Of a stretch of DNA of 64,000 nucleotides, positions 43,736 through 52,960 are shown piece after piece. The DNA is from Modestobacter altitudinis. GTDB taxonomy: Bacteria; Actinomycetota; Actinomycetes; Mycobacteriales; Geodermatophilaceae. A program made the translations under genes and the position numbers. The notes beneath the pieces are model-generated. The model ran no database searches and was not told where the DNA came from. It was given only the letters and a program-made list of their open reading frames with translations. The stretch lies in the NCBI RefSeq assembly GCF_005930475.1, contig NZ_SJEW01000005.1:1-64000 (forward strand), given 5' to 3'. The number at the start of each line of letters is the position of its first letter. Position 1 is the first letter of the stretch.

Positions 43736-44514
43736 CGGTCCACTCCCCACTGGTCGGGCTGCCCCTGCACGGTCAGCCGGTCGATGCGCTTGGGGGTGCC
43801 GGGCGGCACCTCGACGACGCGTTGGACGAAGACCCCGGGCAGGTGCACCTCGTCGGGGTCGAGCTCGTCCACGTCGACCAACTCCTCCACCTCCGCGATC
43901 GTCACCCGGCCGGCCATCGCGGCCAGCGGGTTGAAGTTGCGGGCCGCGGCGTGGAACACCAGGTTGCCGGCCCGGTCACCGAGCGCGGCGCGGACCAGCG
44001 CGACGTCGGTGCGGGTGGCGTGCTCCAGCACGTGCGGCACGCCGTCGAAGAGCTCGACCCGGCGGGGTGGGCTGGCCACGGCGACGGTGCCGTCAGGTGC
44101 GTAACGCCAGGGCAGGCCGCCGTCGGCGATGGGCGTGGCCACCCCGGCGCGCGTGTAGAAGGCGGCGATGCCCGAGCCGCCGGCTCGCAGCCGCTCGGCC
44201 AGCGTCCCCTGCGGTACCAGCTCGAGCTCGACCTCCCCGGCCTGCCACTTCGTCGCCAGGACGGCGTTGTCACCGACGTAGGACGCGGTGACCCGGCGCA
44301 GCCGACCGGCGGCCAGCAGGGTGCCGAGGCCGTGCGCGTCGGTGCCGCAGTTGTTGGAGACGACCGAGAGGTCGGTGGTCCCCGCCTCCAGCAGCGCCTG
44401 GACCAGCACCGTGGGGAGGCCACAGGTCCCGAACCCGCCGACGGCCAGGCTCGCGCCGTCCGGGATGTCGGCCACGGCTGCTGCGGCGTCGGCGACCACC
44501 TTGTCCCGTGCCAT
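43732..44514 (-). CDS. 3-Oxoacid CoA-transferase subunit A
   Basis: A 260-residue alpha subunit. Motifs: [20 protein letters not shown] at residues 21-40, [32 protein letters not shown] and [19 protein letters not shown]. It forms the heterodimer with subunit B. Immediately downstream of an SDR gene (2-bp gap). The C-terminal part ([19 protein letters not shown]) is typical for ScoA/PcaI. The operon context suggests activation of the acid generated by FAH2 or the cyclase. Confidence 0.88.
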   Translation of the reverse strand: MARDKVVADAAAAVADIPDGASLAVGGFGTCGLPTVLVQALLEAGTTDLSVVSNNCGTDAHGLGTLLAAGRLRRVTASYVGDNAVLATKWQAGEVELELVPQGTLAERLRAGGSGIAAFYTRAGVATPIADGGLPWRYAPDGTVAVASPPRRVELFDGVPHVLEHATRTDVALVRAALGDRAGNLVFHAAARNFNPLAAMAGRVTIAEVEELVDVDELDPDEVHLPGVFVQRVVEVPPGTPKRIDRLTVQGQPDQWGVDR

Positions 44515-44516
44515 CC

Positions 44517-45302
44517 TCAGCCTCCGGTCTTCCGGGTCAGCCGGCGGACGCCGGCCAGCCACCGCTGCGGGTCGGCGGCCTTCTGCGCCCAGTAGGTGCC
44601 GACCTCCGGGTGCGGCAGGAGCAGGAACCGGTCCTCGGCGAGCCCGTCGACCACCGACTGCGCGACGTCCTCCGGCGTGATGACCGTGCCGGATGCGGCC
44701 ACGACGGCCGCGGCCGAGCTGCCCTGCTCGAGCGGGTCGAGCAGCAGCGGGGTGGCCACCCCGAGGGGGCAGACCACGCTGACGCCGATCCCGCGGTCGC
44801 CGTACGTGACAGCCAGCCACTCGGCCAGCGCGACCGCGCCGTGCTTGGTCACCGTGTAGGGCGCATCGCCCGGGGCGGTGAGCAGCCCGGCTGCGGAGGC
44901 GACGTTGAGCAGGTACCCGCTCCCCCGCTCGAGCATCGAGGGCAGCACCGCCCGCGCCGCGTACACCTGGGAGAGCACGTTGACCGCGAAGACCTGCTCC
45001 CACACCGCGGTCGGGGTCTCCACTCCCCCGCCGGAGAAGACCCCGGCGTTGGAGCAGAACAGGTCGATCCGCCCGTGGGCGCCCAGCGTCCGCTCGACCA
45101 GGGCGGCGACCGCGGCCTCGTCGGTGACGTCGGTGGTGTCGGCGGTGCCGCCGATCTCGTCGGCCACCCGCCGGGCGGCGTCCCCGTCGCGGTCGCTCAC
45201 CACGACGGCGGCCGCGCCCTCGGCGGCGAAGCGCCGGGCCAGTGCCGCGCCGATCCCGCTGCCGGCACCGGTGACGACGGTGACGGCGTCGCGCAGCCGC
45301 AC
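44517..45302 (-). CDS. SDR family oxidoreductase in the CoA-transferase operon
   Basis: A 261-residue classical SDR. Cofactor motif TGAGSGIG (residues 11-18), CSNAG in the NNAG position (Asn changed to Ser), and catalytic PYTVTKHGAVALAEW. The CSNAG variant is common in SDRs. The C-terminal end resembles MoxA/short-chain reductases acting on bulky substrates. Two bases separate its start from the FAH2 stop. GTG start. Likely redox of a ring or side-chain hydroxyl. Confidence 0.84.
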   Translation of the reverse strand: MRLRDAVTVVTGAGSGIGAALARRFAAEGAAAVVVSDRDGDAARRVADEIGGTADTTDVTDEAAVAALVERTLGAHGRIDLFCSNAGVFSGGGVETPTAVWEQVFAVNVLSQVYAARAVLPSMLERGSGYLLNVASAAGLLTAPGDAPYTVTKHGAVALAEWLAVTYGDRGIGVSVVCPLGVATPLLLDPLEQGSSAAAVVAASGTVITPEDVAQSVVDGLAEDRFLLLPHPEVGTYWAQKAADPQRWLAGVRRLTRKTGG

Positions 45303-45304
45303 GG

Positions 45305-46258
45305 TCAGCCCTCCCGCTGGATGCGCCGCCGGCCGCGAGGCACCGGCAGCGGGTCGGCGCCGGGGACCAGCCGGTTCTGGATCACGCCGAGCTCCTCGAC
45401 CTCGATGCGCACGACGTCGCCCACCCGCAACCAGTCCGGCGCGGTGTCGGGCCGGCTGCGCTTGAGCTCGGCCAGGCAGCCGGTGCCGCACGTGCCCGAC
45501 CCGAGCACGTCGCCGGGCCGGACGACGGTGCCGCGCGAGGCGTGCGCGACCAGCTCGGCGAACGACCACGCCATGTTGGAGGTGACGTCGCCACCGACCC
45601 GCTCGCCGTTGAGCCGCACCTCGGTGCGCAGCGCCAGCCGGCCGGCCTCGACCCGGTCGGCGACCTCGTCGGCGGTGACCAGCCAGGGCCCGAGGGTGAC
45701 CGCGGCGTCCTTGGACTTCGACGGCCCCATCGGGAACTTGAACTCGTGCACCTGCAGGTCGCGGGCGGACCAGTCGTTGACGATCGTGTAGCCGACGATG
45801 TGCTCGGCGGCCTGCTCGGGCGTCAGGTCCGAACCGGCGCGGCCGACGACGGCTCCGACCTCGAGCTCGTAATCGTACTGGGTCACGTAGGGCGGCATCG
45901 GCACGTCGCCGTAGGGCGCGACGACCGACGCCGGGTTGCCGAAGTAGAACAGCGGCTGGTCGTACCACTCCTCCGGCGGAGGGGCCCCGGTCAGCTCGGC
46001 CAGGTGCGCCTCGTAGGTGAGGAAGTCCCGGAAGCTCGGCGGGTCCAGCAGCGGGCCGAACGACGCCTGCCCGACCTCGACGGCGTCGGCCGACCGGGTG
46101 GCCCGCCGACCGGCGTCGGCCAGTGCGTCTTTGCCACCGCGGACGACGTCCAGCATCGTGGGGCCCGGCTCGAGCAGCCGGACGACGCCGTCGGTCATCG
46201 ACCCGTCGAGGACGCCTACCCGCGGGCCATCGGCCAGGAGCAGGGTGGTCAGCCGCAC
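45305..46258 (-). CDS. Fumarylacetoacetate hydrolase-family protein (FAH2)
   Basis: A 317-residue FAH enzyme. Motifs: FRDFLTYEAHLAELTG near residue 77, YDYELEVGAVVGRAGSDLTPE, TIVNDWSARDLQVHEFK, GPSKSKDAAVTLGPWLV and SGTCGTGCLAEL. The same motif order is seen in FAH1 (27178), so they are paralogues of moderate divergence. Probably hydrolyses an acylpyruvate-type ring-cleavage product. One-base gap to the cyclase gene upstream and two-base gap to the SDR downstream indicate an operon. Confidence 0.86.
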   Translation of the reverse strand: MRLTTLLLADGPRVGVLDGSMTDGVVRLLEPGPTMLDVVRGGKDALADAGRRATRSADAVEVGQASFGPLLDPPSFRDFLTYEAHLAELTGAPPPEEWYDQPLFYFGNPASVVAPYGDVPMPPYVTQYDYELEVGAVVGRAGSDLTPEQAAEHIVGYTIVNDWSARDLQVHEFKFPMGPSKSKDAAVTLGPWLVTADEVADRVEAGRLALRTEVRLNGERVGGDVTSNMAWSFAELVAHASRGTVVRPGDVLGSGTCGTGCLAELKRSRPDTAPDWLRVGDVVRIEVEELGVIQNRLVPGADPLPVPRGRRRIQREG

Positions 46259-46259
46259 G

Positions 46260-47258
46260 TCACTTCACCGCCACGGGGTTGACCGGGGAGCCGACGGCAC
46301 CGGTGAACGGCAGCGGCTGGGCGGAGAGGAAGAACTCGTAGACGCCGTCCTGCGCGCAGTCGGCGGCCAGCCCGTCGAGGTCCCACATCTCCCCCAGCAG
46401 AAGGCCGATGTGCGGCAGCGCGACCTGGTGCAGCGGCTGCATCGCGTCGGGCCACTCGTTGGGCCGCACCTCGACGCCCCAGGTGTCGGTGGCGACGGCG
46501 GCGATCTCCGAGCCGTGGAGCCAGCCGGCGGTCTCGAAGGACAGGCCCGGGGCGGGCCCGCCGGCGTAGGCACCCCAGCCCTCGCCGGCGGCCAGCCGCC
46601 GCCGGGCCCGGGTCAGCTGGCCGGTGCGGACCAGCAGGATGTCGCCGCGGCGCACCTCCGACGTCCCGCCCTGCCGGCGGACGGTCTCCGCCAGGTCGGC
46701 GCTGGTGATCGGGCAGCCGTCGGGCAGCTCGCCGTCCTCCCCGAGCGCCCGGCCGACGTCGAGCAGCACGCCCCGGCCGACGACCGGGGCGGCGAGGTGC
46801 TCGATACCGGTGGCCGAGTCGCCCTCGCTGGTCACGATCTCCCGAGCGACCCGGCCGTTGTAGGCGATGCCGTGGTCGAAGCAGTGACCGAGGCCGTCCC
46901 ACTGGGTCGAGCACTGCAGCGGCATGAACACGACGTCGTCGGCGACGGACAGGCCGTGCGGCAGCCCCATCTGCTCGGCGGTGTCCATGCCGGTGGAGGT
47001 CATGGTGTGCACCGGGTTGACCCGCCGCTTCCAGCCGAACTGGGGGCCGTCGGTGTCGAAGGGCAGCGAGAGGCTGAAGGAGTCCCCGCGCCGGACCAGC
47101 GCCGCGGCTGCCGCGCGGGTGGCGGCGTCGAGGTGGTTGACCGTGCCGAGCGCATCGTCGGCGCCCCAGCGGTTCCAGTTGCCGTACCGCTTGGCGGAGT
47201 CGGCGATCGCCGCCTCGGGGTCAGGGCCGAAGTCGGTGGAGATGTCGTAGCCGTTCAC
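46260..47258 (-). CDS. Putative cyclase/hydrolase (kynurenine formamidase-like superfamily)
   Basis: A 332-residue protein of the cyclase family PF04199. The metal-binding HxGTHxD-like motif appears in variant form as QCSTQWDGLGHCFDHG near residue 115; a second motif is VLLDVGRALGEDGELP, and the end has MWDLDGLAADCAQDGVYEFF. Members hydrolyse amides or catalyse ring closure. The start overlaps the amidohydrolase stop (GTGA). It may open a lactam or lactone in the same pathway as FAH2 and the amidohydrolase. Confidence 0.82.
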   Translation of the reverse strand: MNGYDISTDFGPDPEAAIADSAKRYGNWNRWGADDALGTVNHLDAATRAAAAALVRRGDSFSLSLPFDTDGPQFGWKRRVNPVHTMTSTGMDTAEQMGLPHGLSVADDVVFMPLQCSTQWDGLGHCFDHGIAYNGRVAREIVTSEGDSATGIEHLAAPVVGRGVLLDVGRALGEDGELPDGCPITSADLAETVRRQGGTSEVRRGDILLVRTGQLTRARRRLAAGEGWGAYAGGPAPGLSFETAGWLHGSEIAAVATDTWGVEVRPNEWPDAMQPLHQVALPHIGLLLGEMWDLDGLAADCAQDGVYEFFLSAQPLPFTGAVGSPVNPVAVK

Positions 47259-48280
47259 GCGTCCAGCTCCAGGAGTCGGGCGGCGTTGCCGCCGCGGATG
47301 GCGTCGGTGGTGGCGGCGTCGAACCCGGCCGCCTCGAGGCGGTCGACGGGGTCCTCGACGCCCATGTCGAAGGGGTAGTCGCTGCCGAGGGTCACCTGGG
47401 TCGGACCCATGACGGTGACCAGGTGGCGCAGCTGCTCGGGGGTGTAGACCAGCGAGTCGACCCAGGTGCGGCGCAGCAGCTCGGACGGCGGCTGCTCGGT
47501 GGTGCGGGCGTCGACCCGGGCCGCCCAGGCGTGGTCGGCGCGCACGACGTAGCTGGCCAGGTAGCCACCGCCGTGCGCCGACCAGATGCGCAATCGCGGG
47601 TGTCGCTCCAGGAGGCCGGAGAACACGATCCGGGACAGGGCCAGCGCCGTCTCGGTCGGGTTCCCGACGGTGTTGAACAGGTAGTAGGCGTCCAGCCGCT
47701 CCCCCAGCGTGCATCCCCAGGGGTGGATCAGGACTGCGGTGCCGAGCTCCTCGGCAGCGGCCCAGAAGTCGGCCAGCGACGGGTCGTCCAGCTCCCTGCC
47801 GGGGCCGGCCGAGGTGGAGATCTGCACGCCCCGGACGGCGTGGTCGCGGACGGCGCTCTCCAGCTGGCCGACGGCCAGGTCGGGGTGCTGCAGCGAGACC
47901 GTGGCGATGGGGAGCAGCCGGTCAGGCTGCTGGGCGCAGAAGGCGGCCACCGACGCGTTGCTGGCCGCCGTGTAGCGGATCGCCAGGTCGCGATCTGTCC
48001 ACAGGTGCGGGACCGGTGCGGCGCTCACCGCCTGGACGTCGACGCGGGCGGCGTCCATCGAGGCCAGCCGGAGGCCCGCGTCGGTCAGCTTCGGGCCGAT
48101 CTCGGCGATCTGGCGCAGGTTCAGCTGCAGGGACGCGGCGCCCAGCGACGCCGCGTCGACCCCGCGCTGCTGCGCGAGACCGGGCTGCCCCTCCAGGAGG
48201 GCGTCGGCGGTGGGGACGGCGACGTGTGCGTGGACGTCGATGGCGGGGTGGTGTGACGGCGCTGACACGTCCGCCAGCAT
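47255..48280 (-). CDS. Amidohydrolase-2 family enzyme (ACMSD/decarboxylase type)
   Basis: A 341-residue TIM-barrel metal enzyme. The metal ligands are IDVHAHVAV (His-x-His near residue 17), AVLIHPWGCTLG, RIWSAHGGGYLAS and LGSDYPFDMG (Asp). This is the ACMSD/gamma-resorcylate/5-carboxyvanillate decarboxylase group, whose members often decarboxylate aromatic or ring-cleavage acids. First gene of the six-gene operon. ATG 48280 has no ribosome binding site; a GTG at 48268 (residue 5) could be the true leaderless start. Confidence 0.86.
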   Translation of the reverse strand: MLADVSAPSHHPAIDVHAHVAVPTADALLEGQPGLAQQRGVDAASLGAASLQLNLRQIAEIGPKLTDAGLRLASMDAARVDVQAVSAAPVPHLWTDRDLAIRYTAASNASVAAFCAQQPDRLLPIATVSLQHPDLAVGQLESAVRDHAVRGVQISTSAGPGRELDDPSLADFWAAAEELGTAVLIHPWGCTLGERLDAYYLFNTVGNPTETALALSRIVFSGLLERHPRLRIWSAHGGGYLASYVVRADHAWAARVDARTTEQPPSELLRRTWVDSLVYTPEQLRHLVTVMGPTQVTLGSDYPFDMGVEDPVDRLEAAGFDAATTDAIRGGNAARLLELDA

Positions 48281-48322
48281 GGGTCGTGCGGGCCACCGAC
48301 GGAACCGCTGATCCGGTATGCC
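48275..48322 (-). promoter_or_regulatory. Putative LysR-type promoter of the amidohydrolase operon
   Basis: On the minus strand GGCAT (48322-48318), 12 bases, GTTCCG (48305-48300), then a weak -10 CATGCT (48281-48276). The same GGCAT-N12-TTTCCG geometry occurs at 57501-57479. A GTG at 48268 would be leaderless. Confidence 0.4.
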
Positions 48323-48329
48323 CTCGTAT

Positions 48330-49250
48330 TCACGGCGCGGATGACTCGGGCTCCTCGGGTCCCGACTCCGCGCCGAGGATCAGCCGGCGCAGCCACTGGT
48401 GGGCCGGGTCCCGCTGAGCGGACCGGTGCCAGTACAGGCACTCGACGAGCGGCTCCCCCAGGAACGGCAGCTCCACGACCCGGACGTCGTAGCCGAGCGC
48501 CAGCCGGCGCGCCAGCCCGGCGGGGAGGAAACCGACCCGGTCGGTGCCCTCCACGAGGGCCGGCACGGCGGAGAAGGACTCGACGTTGACCGCGCCGGTG
48601 GCGGTGATCCCCCGGACGGTGAGCAGCCGCTCGATGTGCGCCCCGGAGCCGAGGTCGTGGAAGAGGCCGACCAGGGAACGCCCGACCAGCCCCTCCTCGG
48701 TCAGGTCCCCCGCCGGCTGGTCGGCATCGACGACGGCGACCCACGGCTCGCTGGACAGGGCTGCGTTCGGGTGCCCGCTGAGGAACGCCCGGGGAGCCAG
48801 CAGGAGGTCGACACCGCGCATCACGGTCTCGCTCTCCCGGACGAAGCCGTGGTCGATCTGCACCAGGTCCACCGTGATGCCGGGGGCGACCCGGCGCAGC
48901 TCGCGGAGCCGCTCGGCGAGGAGCGTCATGCCGTAGTCACTGGCCGCGATCCGGAAGTGCTGCACCGCGGTCGCCGGATCGAAGGACGCCTGGATGCGCA
49001 GCGCCCGCTCGACCATGCCCAGCGCGGGCTCCACCGCGTGCTGCAGCTCGCGGGCGACCGGGGTCAGGGCCAGCCCGCGCCCCTCGCGGACGAGCAGCTC
49101 GTCGCCGAACTGCCGACGCAGCCGGGCGAGCGCGTTGCTCATGGCCGGCTGGCTGAGGCCGACGACCTGTGCCGCCCGAGTCACGTTCCGCTCCTGCAGC
49201 AGCGCCCGGAGCGCGACGAGCAGGTTGAGGTCCGCTCCCGCCAGGTTCAT
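48330..49250 (-). CDS. LysR family transcriptional regulator 3
   Basis: A 306-residue LTTR with HTH ADLNLLVALRALLQERNVTR and VVGLSQPAMSNALARLRRQF. It lies between the amidohydrolase operon, transcribed in the same direction, and the Liv transporter operon, divergent. It probably regulates both, since a LysR-type box is present on each side. The GATGC-ttt-GCATC repeat at 49277-49289 may be its own site. Effector domain complete. Confidence 0.87.
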   Translation of the reverse strand: MNLAGADLNLLVALRALLQERNVTRAAQVVGLSQPAMSNALARLRRQFGDELLVREGRGLALTPVARELQHAVEPALGMVERALRIQASFDPATAVQHFRIAASDYGMTLLAERLRELRRVAPGITVDLVQIDHGFVRESETVMRGVDLLLAPRAFLSGHPNAALSSEPWVAVVDADQPAGDLTEEGLVGRSLVGLFHDLGSGAHIERLLTVRGITATGAVNVESFSAVPALVEGTDRVGFLPAGLARRLALGYDVRVVELPFLGEPLVECLYWHRSAQRDPAHQWLRRLILGAESGPEEPESSAP

Positions 49251-49274
49251 CTCAGACTTCTCCCATTCACCACA

Positions 49275-49331
49275 TTGATGCTTTGCATCAGAAGGAACCA
49301 TTTCCGTGTGATCCGGGCAACCCCCTAGCGT
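49275..49331 (+). promoter_or_regulatory. LysR-type promoter of the Liv transporter operon
   Basis: TGATGC and GCATCA separated by three T's (49276-49290) form a palindrome of LTTR kind. TGCAT (49284-49288), 12 bases, TTTCCG (49301-49306) and -10 TAGCGT (49326-49331) follow in the same arrangement as at 37296. The -10 ends 8 bp before a GTG, so the mRNA is probably leaderless. Confidence 0.6.
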
Positions 49332-49339
49332 CCGCGGCT

Positions 49340-50203
49340 GTGACCCACGCCATGCCCGCCGCGGCCGCTCCACCGGCCTCGTCCGCCGAGTCCCCACCGG
49401 CCCTCGGTGCCCGTGGGGTCGGGCTGTCCTTCGCTGGACTGCGCGCCCTCGACGGGCTGCAGTTCGAGGTCCCCGCCGGTGGCACCTCGGCCGTGATCGG
49501 GCCCAACGGCGCGGGCAAGACCACGCTGTTCAACTGCATCAGCGGCCTCTACCGCCACGAGGGCGAGCTGCTGCTGCACGGTCGGCCCCTCGGTCGGCTG
49601 CGCCCCCACCAGCGGGCCCGGCTGGGCGTCGCCCGCACGTTCCAGACCCCGGCGCTGCTGGACGGCGAGTCGGCGCTGCAGAACGTGGCCCTGGGCGCGG
49701 TGGCGCACAGCCGGGTCGGCGTCCTGGACTCGATGCTCATGACGCCCCGGCGACGCCGCGAGGAGCAGGCGACGCTGGAGCAGGCGTTCGAGCTGCTGCG
49801 GCGGGCCGGCATCGACCAGCTCGCTGACCGGCCGGTCGCCGGGCTGCCGCACGGTGACCGCCGCCGGGTCGAGGTGTCCCGCGCGCTGATGAGCGCGCCC
49901 ACCCTGCTCATGCTCGACGAACCCGCCGCCGGTCTGGGCGCCGAGGAGGCCCGGGACCTGCTGCGGGAGGTCGAGGAGGTCGCCGGCCCCGGCACCACGG
50001 TGCTGCTGGTCGAGCACGACGTCGCGCTGGTGATGTCGGTGGCCCGCCGGGTCGTCGTCCTGGACTCCGGGCGGCTGCTCGCCGTCGGCACGCCGGACGA
50101 GGTCCGGGCCGACCCCCGGGTCGTCGAGGCCTACCTGGGGGCAGAGGACGTCGACGAGCCCGCTCCCGAGCGGCTGCACGCGGTGTCGGAGGAGGCGTCG
50201 TGA
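49340..50203 (+). CDS. livG: Branched-chain amino acid-type ABC transporter ATPase (LivG-like)
   Basis: A 287-residue ABC ATPase. Walker A GPNGAGKTTLFNCISG near residue 55, LivG-type signature LPHGDRRRVEVSRAL, Walker B LLMLDEPAAGLGAEEA and the H-loop VEHDVALVMSVA. Part of a five-gene operon (ATPase, ATPase, permease, permease, binding protein). GTG 49340 is chosen because the -10 box lies 8 bp upstream; ATG 49352 is an alternative. In catabolic clusters such Liv-type systems commonly import aromatic acids; the substrate here is unknown. Confidence 0.9.
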   Translation: MTHAMPAAAAPPASSAESPPALGARGVGLSFAGLRALDGLQFEVPAGGTSAVIGPNGAGKTTLFNCISGLYRHEGELLLHGRPLGRLRPHQRARLGVARTFQTPALLDGESALQNVALGAVAHSRVGVLDSMLMTPRRRREEQATLEQAFELLRRAGIDQLADRPVAGLPHGDRRRVEVSRALMSAPTLLMLDEPAAGLGAEEARDLLREVEEVAGPGTTVLLVEHDVALVMSVARRVVVLDSGRLLAVGTPDEVRADPRVVEAYLGAEDVDEPAPERLHAVSEEAS

Positions 50204-50949
50204 CCGCACTGCTGGAGGTCGCCGGGCTCACCGCCGGCTACGGCGCGGTCCGCGCCCTGCACGGCATCGACCTGACCGTGGGCGAGAACGAGATCGTCGC
50301 GGTGCTCGGGGCGAACGGCGCCGGGAAGACCACGCTGCTGCGGGCGCTGTCGGGCACCGTGAAGGCCGCCGGCCGGGCCTCCCTGGGCGGCCTGGACCTC
50401 ACCCGGACCGGTGCGCACCGCATCGCGCGGGCCGGCCTCGGGCACGTCCCGCAGGGCCGCGGCACCTTCACCGGGCTGACCGTGGAGGAGAACGTCCGGC
50501 TGGGGCTGCTCTCCCGCCCGGCCGGGGCCCGTGGTCAGGCCGACGGCGACCTCACGCGCATCTACGAGACGTTCCCGGTCCTGCAGGAGATGCGGCGCCG
50601 CCCGGCGGGTGCGCTCTCCGGCGGGCAGCAGCAGATGCTCGCGCTGGCCCGGGCGCTGCTGGCGCGGCCCCGGCTGCTGCTCATCGACGAGCCGTCGCTG
50701 GGCCTGGCCCCGCTCACCTCCGCGGACATGTTCGCCGTCCTCTCCCGGCTGCGGGAGGAGTGGTCCCTGTCTGTGCTGCTGGCCGAGCAGAACGCCCGGG
50801 CGTCGCTGAAGGTCGCCGACCGCGGCGTGGTCCTCGCCCGCGGCCGGGTGGTGGCCACCGCCCCCGCCGCCGAGCTCGCTGCCGACGCGTCGCTGCGCGC
50901 GGCCTACCTCGGCACCGCCGCCGACAGCCCCGAAGGGGTGACCGCATGA
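50200..50949 (+). CDS. livF: Branched-chain amino acid-type ABC transporter ATPase (LivF-like)
   Basis: A 249-residue ABC ATPase. Walker A GANGAGKTTLLRALSG, LivF-like HVPQGRGTFTGLTVEENV, signature LSGGQQQMLALARALL and Walker B LLLIDEPSLGLAPLT. GTG overlaps the livG stop (GTGA). Works as heterodimer with LivG on the cytoplasmic face of the LivHM channel. Confidence 0.92.
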   Translation: MTALLEVAGLTAGYGAVRALHGIDLTVGENEIVAVLGANGAGKTTLLRALSGTVKAAGRASLGGLDLTRTGAHRIARAGLGHVPQGRGTFTGLTVEENVRLGLLSRPAGARGQADGDLTRIYETFPVLQEMRRRPAGALSGGQQQMLALARALLARPRLLLIDEPSLGLAPLTSADMFAVLSRLREEWSLSVLLAEQNARASLKVADRGVVLARGRVVATAPAAELAADASLRAAYLGTAADSPEGVTA

Positions 50950-51827
50950 CCGAGTTCCTCCAACAGACCGTGTCAGGACTGACGACCGGCCTGGTCTATG
51001 CCGCCCTGGCCCTCGCCATCGCGCTGATCTTCCAGGGCACCGGCACGCTGAACTTCGCCCAGGGCGAGTTCGCCACCCTGGCCGCCTTCGTCGCCTTCGC
51101 CCTCAGCACCGCCGGGCTGTCCTGGTGGCTGGTCGTCCCGGTGCTCGTCGTGGTGGCGTTCGTCTTCGGCGCCGGCGTGGAGCGACTGCTCGTCCGGCCG
51201 GTGGAGAACAGCGGCCCGCTGGCCCTGCTGACCGTCACCGCCGCCCTGCTGCTGGGCACCAACGCGGTGACCGCGCTGATCTGGGGTACCGACGTCCGGT
51301 CGATGCCCAGCCCGTTCGGGGACTCCGTCTTCCACGTCGGGGCGCTGACGTTCACCGCGCAGGCGCTGGGCGGCGGGGCGCTGGTGCTCGTCACCATGCT
51401 GGTCTGCGGTGCGGTGTTCCGGTTCACGCCGCTGGGGCTGCGGCTGCGGGCCGTCGCGGACAACCCGGACTCCGCCCGGCTGCTGGGCATCTCCACCGGG
51501 CTGATGCTCGCCGTCGGCTGGGGCATCGCGGCCGCCGTCGGCGCGATCGCCGGCCTGGTCGCCGCGCCCACCCTGGGCCTGTCCCCCGAGCTGATGACCA
51601 ACGCCCTGCTGCTGGCGCTGGCCGCGACCACTCTCGGCGGGTTCTCCAGCCGGCTGGGTGCGGTGGTCGGCGGCCTGCTGGTCGGCGTGCTGTCCAACCT
51701 GGCCAGCAGGTACGTGCCGGGCATCGGCGGTGACCTGCAGCTCGTCGTCCCCTTCGCGATCATCTTCCTGGTCCTGCTCGTCCGCCCGCAGGGTCTGTTC
51801 GGTCGCGCCTCGACGGTGCGTGCCTGA
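50946..51827 (+). CDS. livH: Branched-chain amino acid-type ABC transporter permease (LivH-like)
   Basis: A 293-residue membrane protein with about eight hydrophobic segments. LivH features are GLVYAALALAIALIFQGTG near the N-terminus, GTLNFAQGEFATLAAFVAF and the cytoplasmic loop LRAVADNPDSARLLGI. ATG overlaps the livF stop (ATGA). Forms the translocation path with LivM. Confidence 0.9.
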   Translation: MTEFLQQTVSGLTTGLVYAALALAIALIFQGTGTLNFAQGEFATLAAFVAFALSTAGLSWWLVVPVLVVVAFVFGAGVERLLVRPVENSGPLALLTVTAALLLGTNAVTALIWGTDVRSMPSPFGDSVFHVGALTFTAQALGGGALVLVTMLVCGAVFRFTPLGLRLRAVADNPDSARLLGISTGLMLAVGWGIAAAVGAIAGLVAAPTLGLSPELMTNALLLALAATTLGGFSSRLGAVVGGLLVGVLSNLASRYVPGIGGDLQLVVPFAIIFLVLLVRPQGLFGRASTVRA

Positions 51828-52909
51828 TGGCCACCTCGATCTCCGAGCCGGCCGGCGCTGTCCCGGCCACGCAGGCCGCCCCGGGCGCCGCGAGCGCCCT
51901 GACCACCCCGGGCCGGGTCGTCCACCGGCCGATCTGGCGGCGCCCGGTCACGTGGGCGTGGACCGCGCTGTTCGTCGTCGGCCTGCTGCTGCCCTTCCTG
52001 ATCAGCGACTACGACCTGTTCAAGGCCACCCGGGTGCTCACCATCGCGATCGCGGTGGCCGGCCTCAACCTGCTCATCGGCCGGGCCGGGCAGATCAGCG
52101 CCGGGCACGGCGCGCTGTACGGGCTCGGCGCGTACACCGCGATGATCCTGGTCAAGGAGCTGGACTGGGCCTGGCCCCTGGCGGTCCTGGCGGCCGTCGC
52201 GGTGTCCGGGGTGGCCGGCTGGCTGATCGGCCTGCCGGCGCTGCGGGTCCGCGGGCTGAACCTGGGCCTGCTCACCATCGCGATCGCGGCGGTCTTCCCG
52301 TTGCTGCTGAACCGGTTCTCCGGCCTCACCGGCGGCACGGTGGGGCTGCAGCTGGCCGGCTCACCGATCACCCCGCCGGAGTCCTGGGGGCTCACCCCCG
52401 AGCAGTTCCAGTTCCTGCTGCTGGTCCTCGTCGTCACCGTCGTCCTGGTGGTGCTCCGCAACCTGAGCACCGGTCCGCTGGGCCGCTCGATCGAGGCACT
52501 GCGGGTGAACCCGTTGATGGCGCGGTCGGAGGGTGTCGACGTCAACCGGCTCACGCTCACCGTGTTCGGCATCAGCAGCGCGGTCGCCGGTCTCGGTGGC
52601 GCGCTCGGCGGTCTGGTGCTGGCCTCCACCGTGCCGGACAGCTACTCGATGTTCTTCTCGCTGACCCTGCTGTCGGCGTGCGTGGTCGGTGGCTCCCGTA
52701 CCTGGGCCGGTGCCCTGCTGGGCGCCGCGTTCATCGTCTACCTGCCCGACCTGATCAGTCAGCAGATCGGCAGCACGACCGGGGGTCAGTGGTCGCAGCT
52801 GGTCTACGCCGCGGCGCTGCTGCTGACGCTCTTCTTCCTCCCCTCCGGCGTGGCCGGCGGCATCGGGCGGCTGCTCGCCCGGTCGACCCGCCGCCCCGAG
52901 CGCACCTGA
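51827..52909 (+). CDS. livM: Branched-chain amino acid-type ABC transporter permease (LivM-like)
   Basis: A 360-residue membrane protein with a 40-residue cytoplasmic N-terminus and about eight to nine helices. LivM motifs: LNLLIGRAGQISAGHGALYG, GLPALRVRGLNLGLLTIAIA, and the loop SIEALRVNPLMARSEGVDVN. ATG shares one base with the LivH stop (TGATG). It lies 85 bp before the binding-protein gene. Confidence 0.9.
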   Translation: MATSISEPAGAVPATQAAPGAASALTTPGRVVHRPIWRRPVTWAWTALFVVGLLLPFLISDYDLFKATRVLTIAIAVAGLNLLIGRAGQISAGHGALYGLGAYTAMILVKELDWAWPLAVLAAVAVSGVAGWLIGLPALRVRGLNLGLLTIAIAAVFPLLLNRFSGLTGGTVGLQLAGSPITPPESWGLTPEQFQFLLLVLVVTVVLVVLRNLSTGPLGRSIEALRVNPLMARSEGVDVNRLTLTVFGISSAVAGLGGALGGLVLASTVPDSYSMFFSLTLLSACVVGGSRTWAGALLGAAFIVYLPDLISQQIGSTTGGQWSQLVYAAALLLTLFFLPSGVAGGIGRLLARSTRRPERT

Positions 52910-52960
52910 CCCGTCCTCCCCGTTCACGGGGGCCGGCGACCGCCGTCCCCTCCCGTCCGA

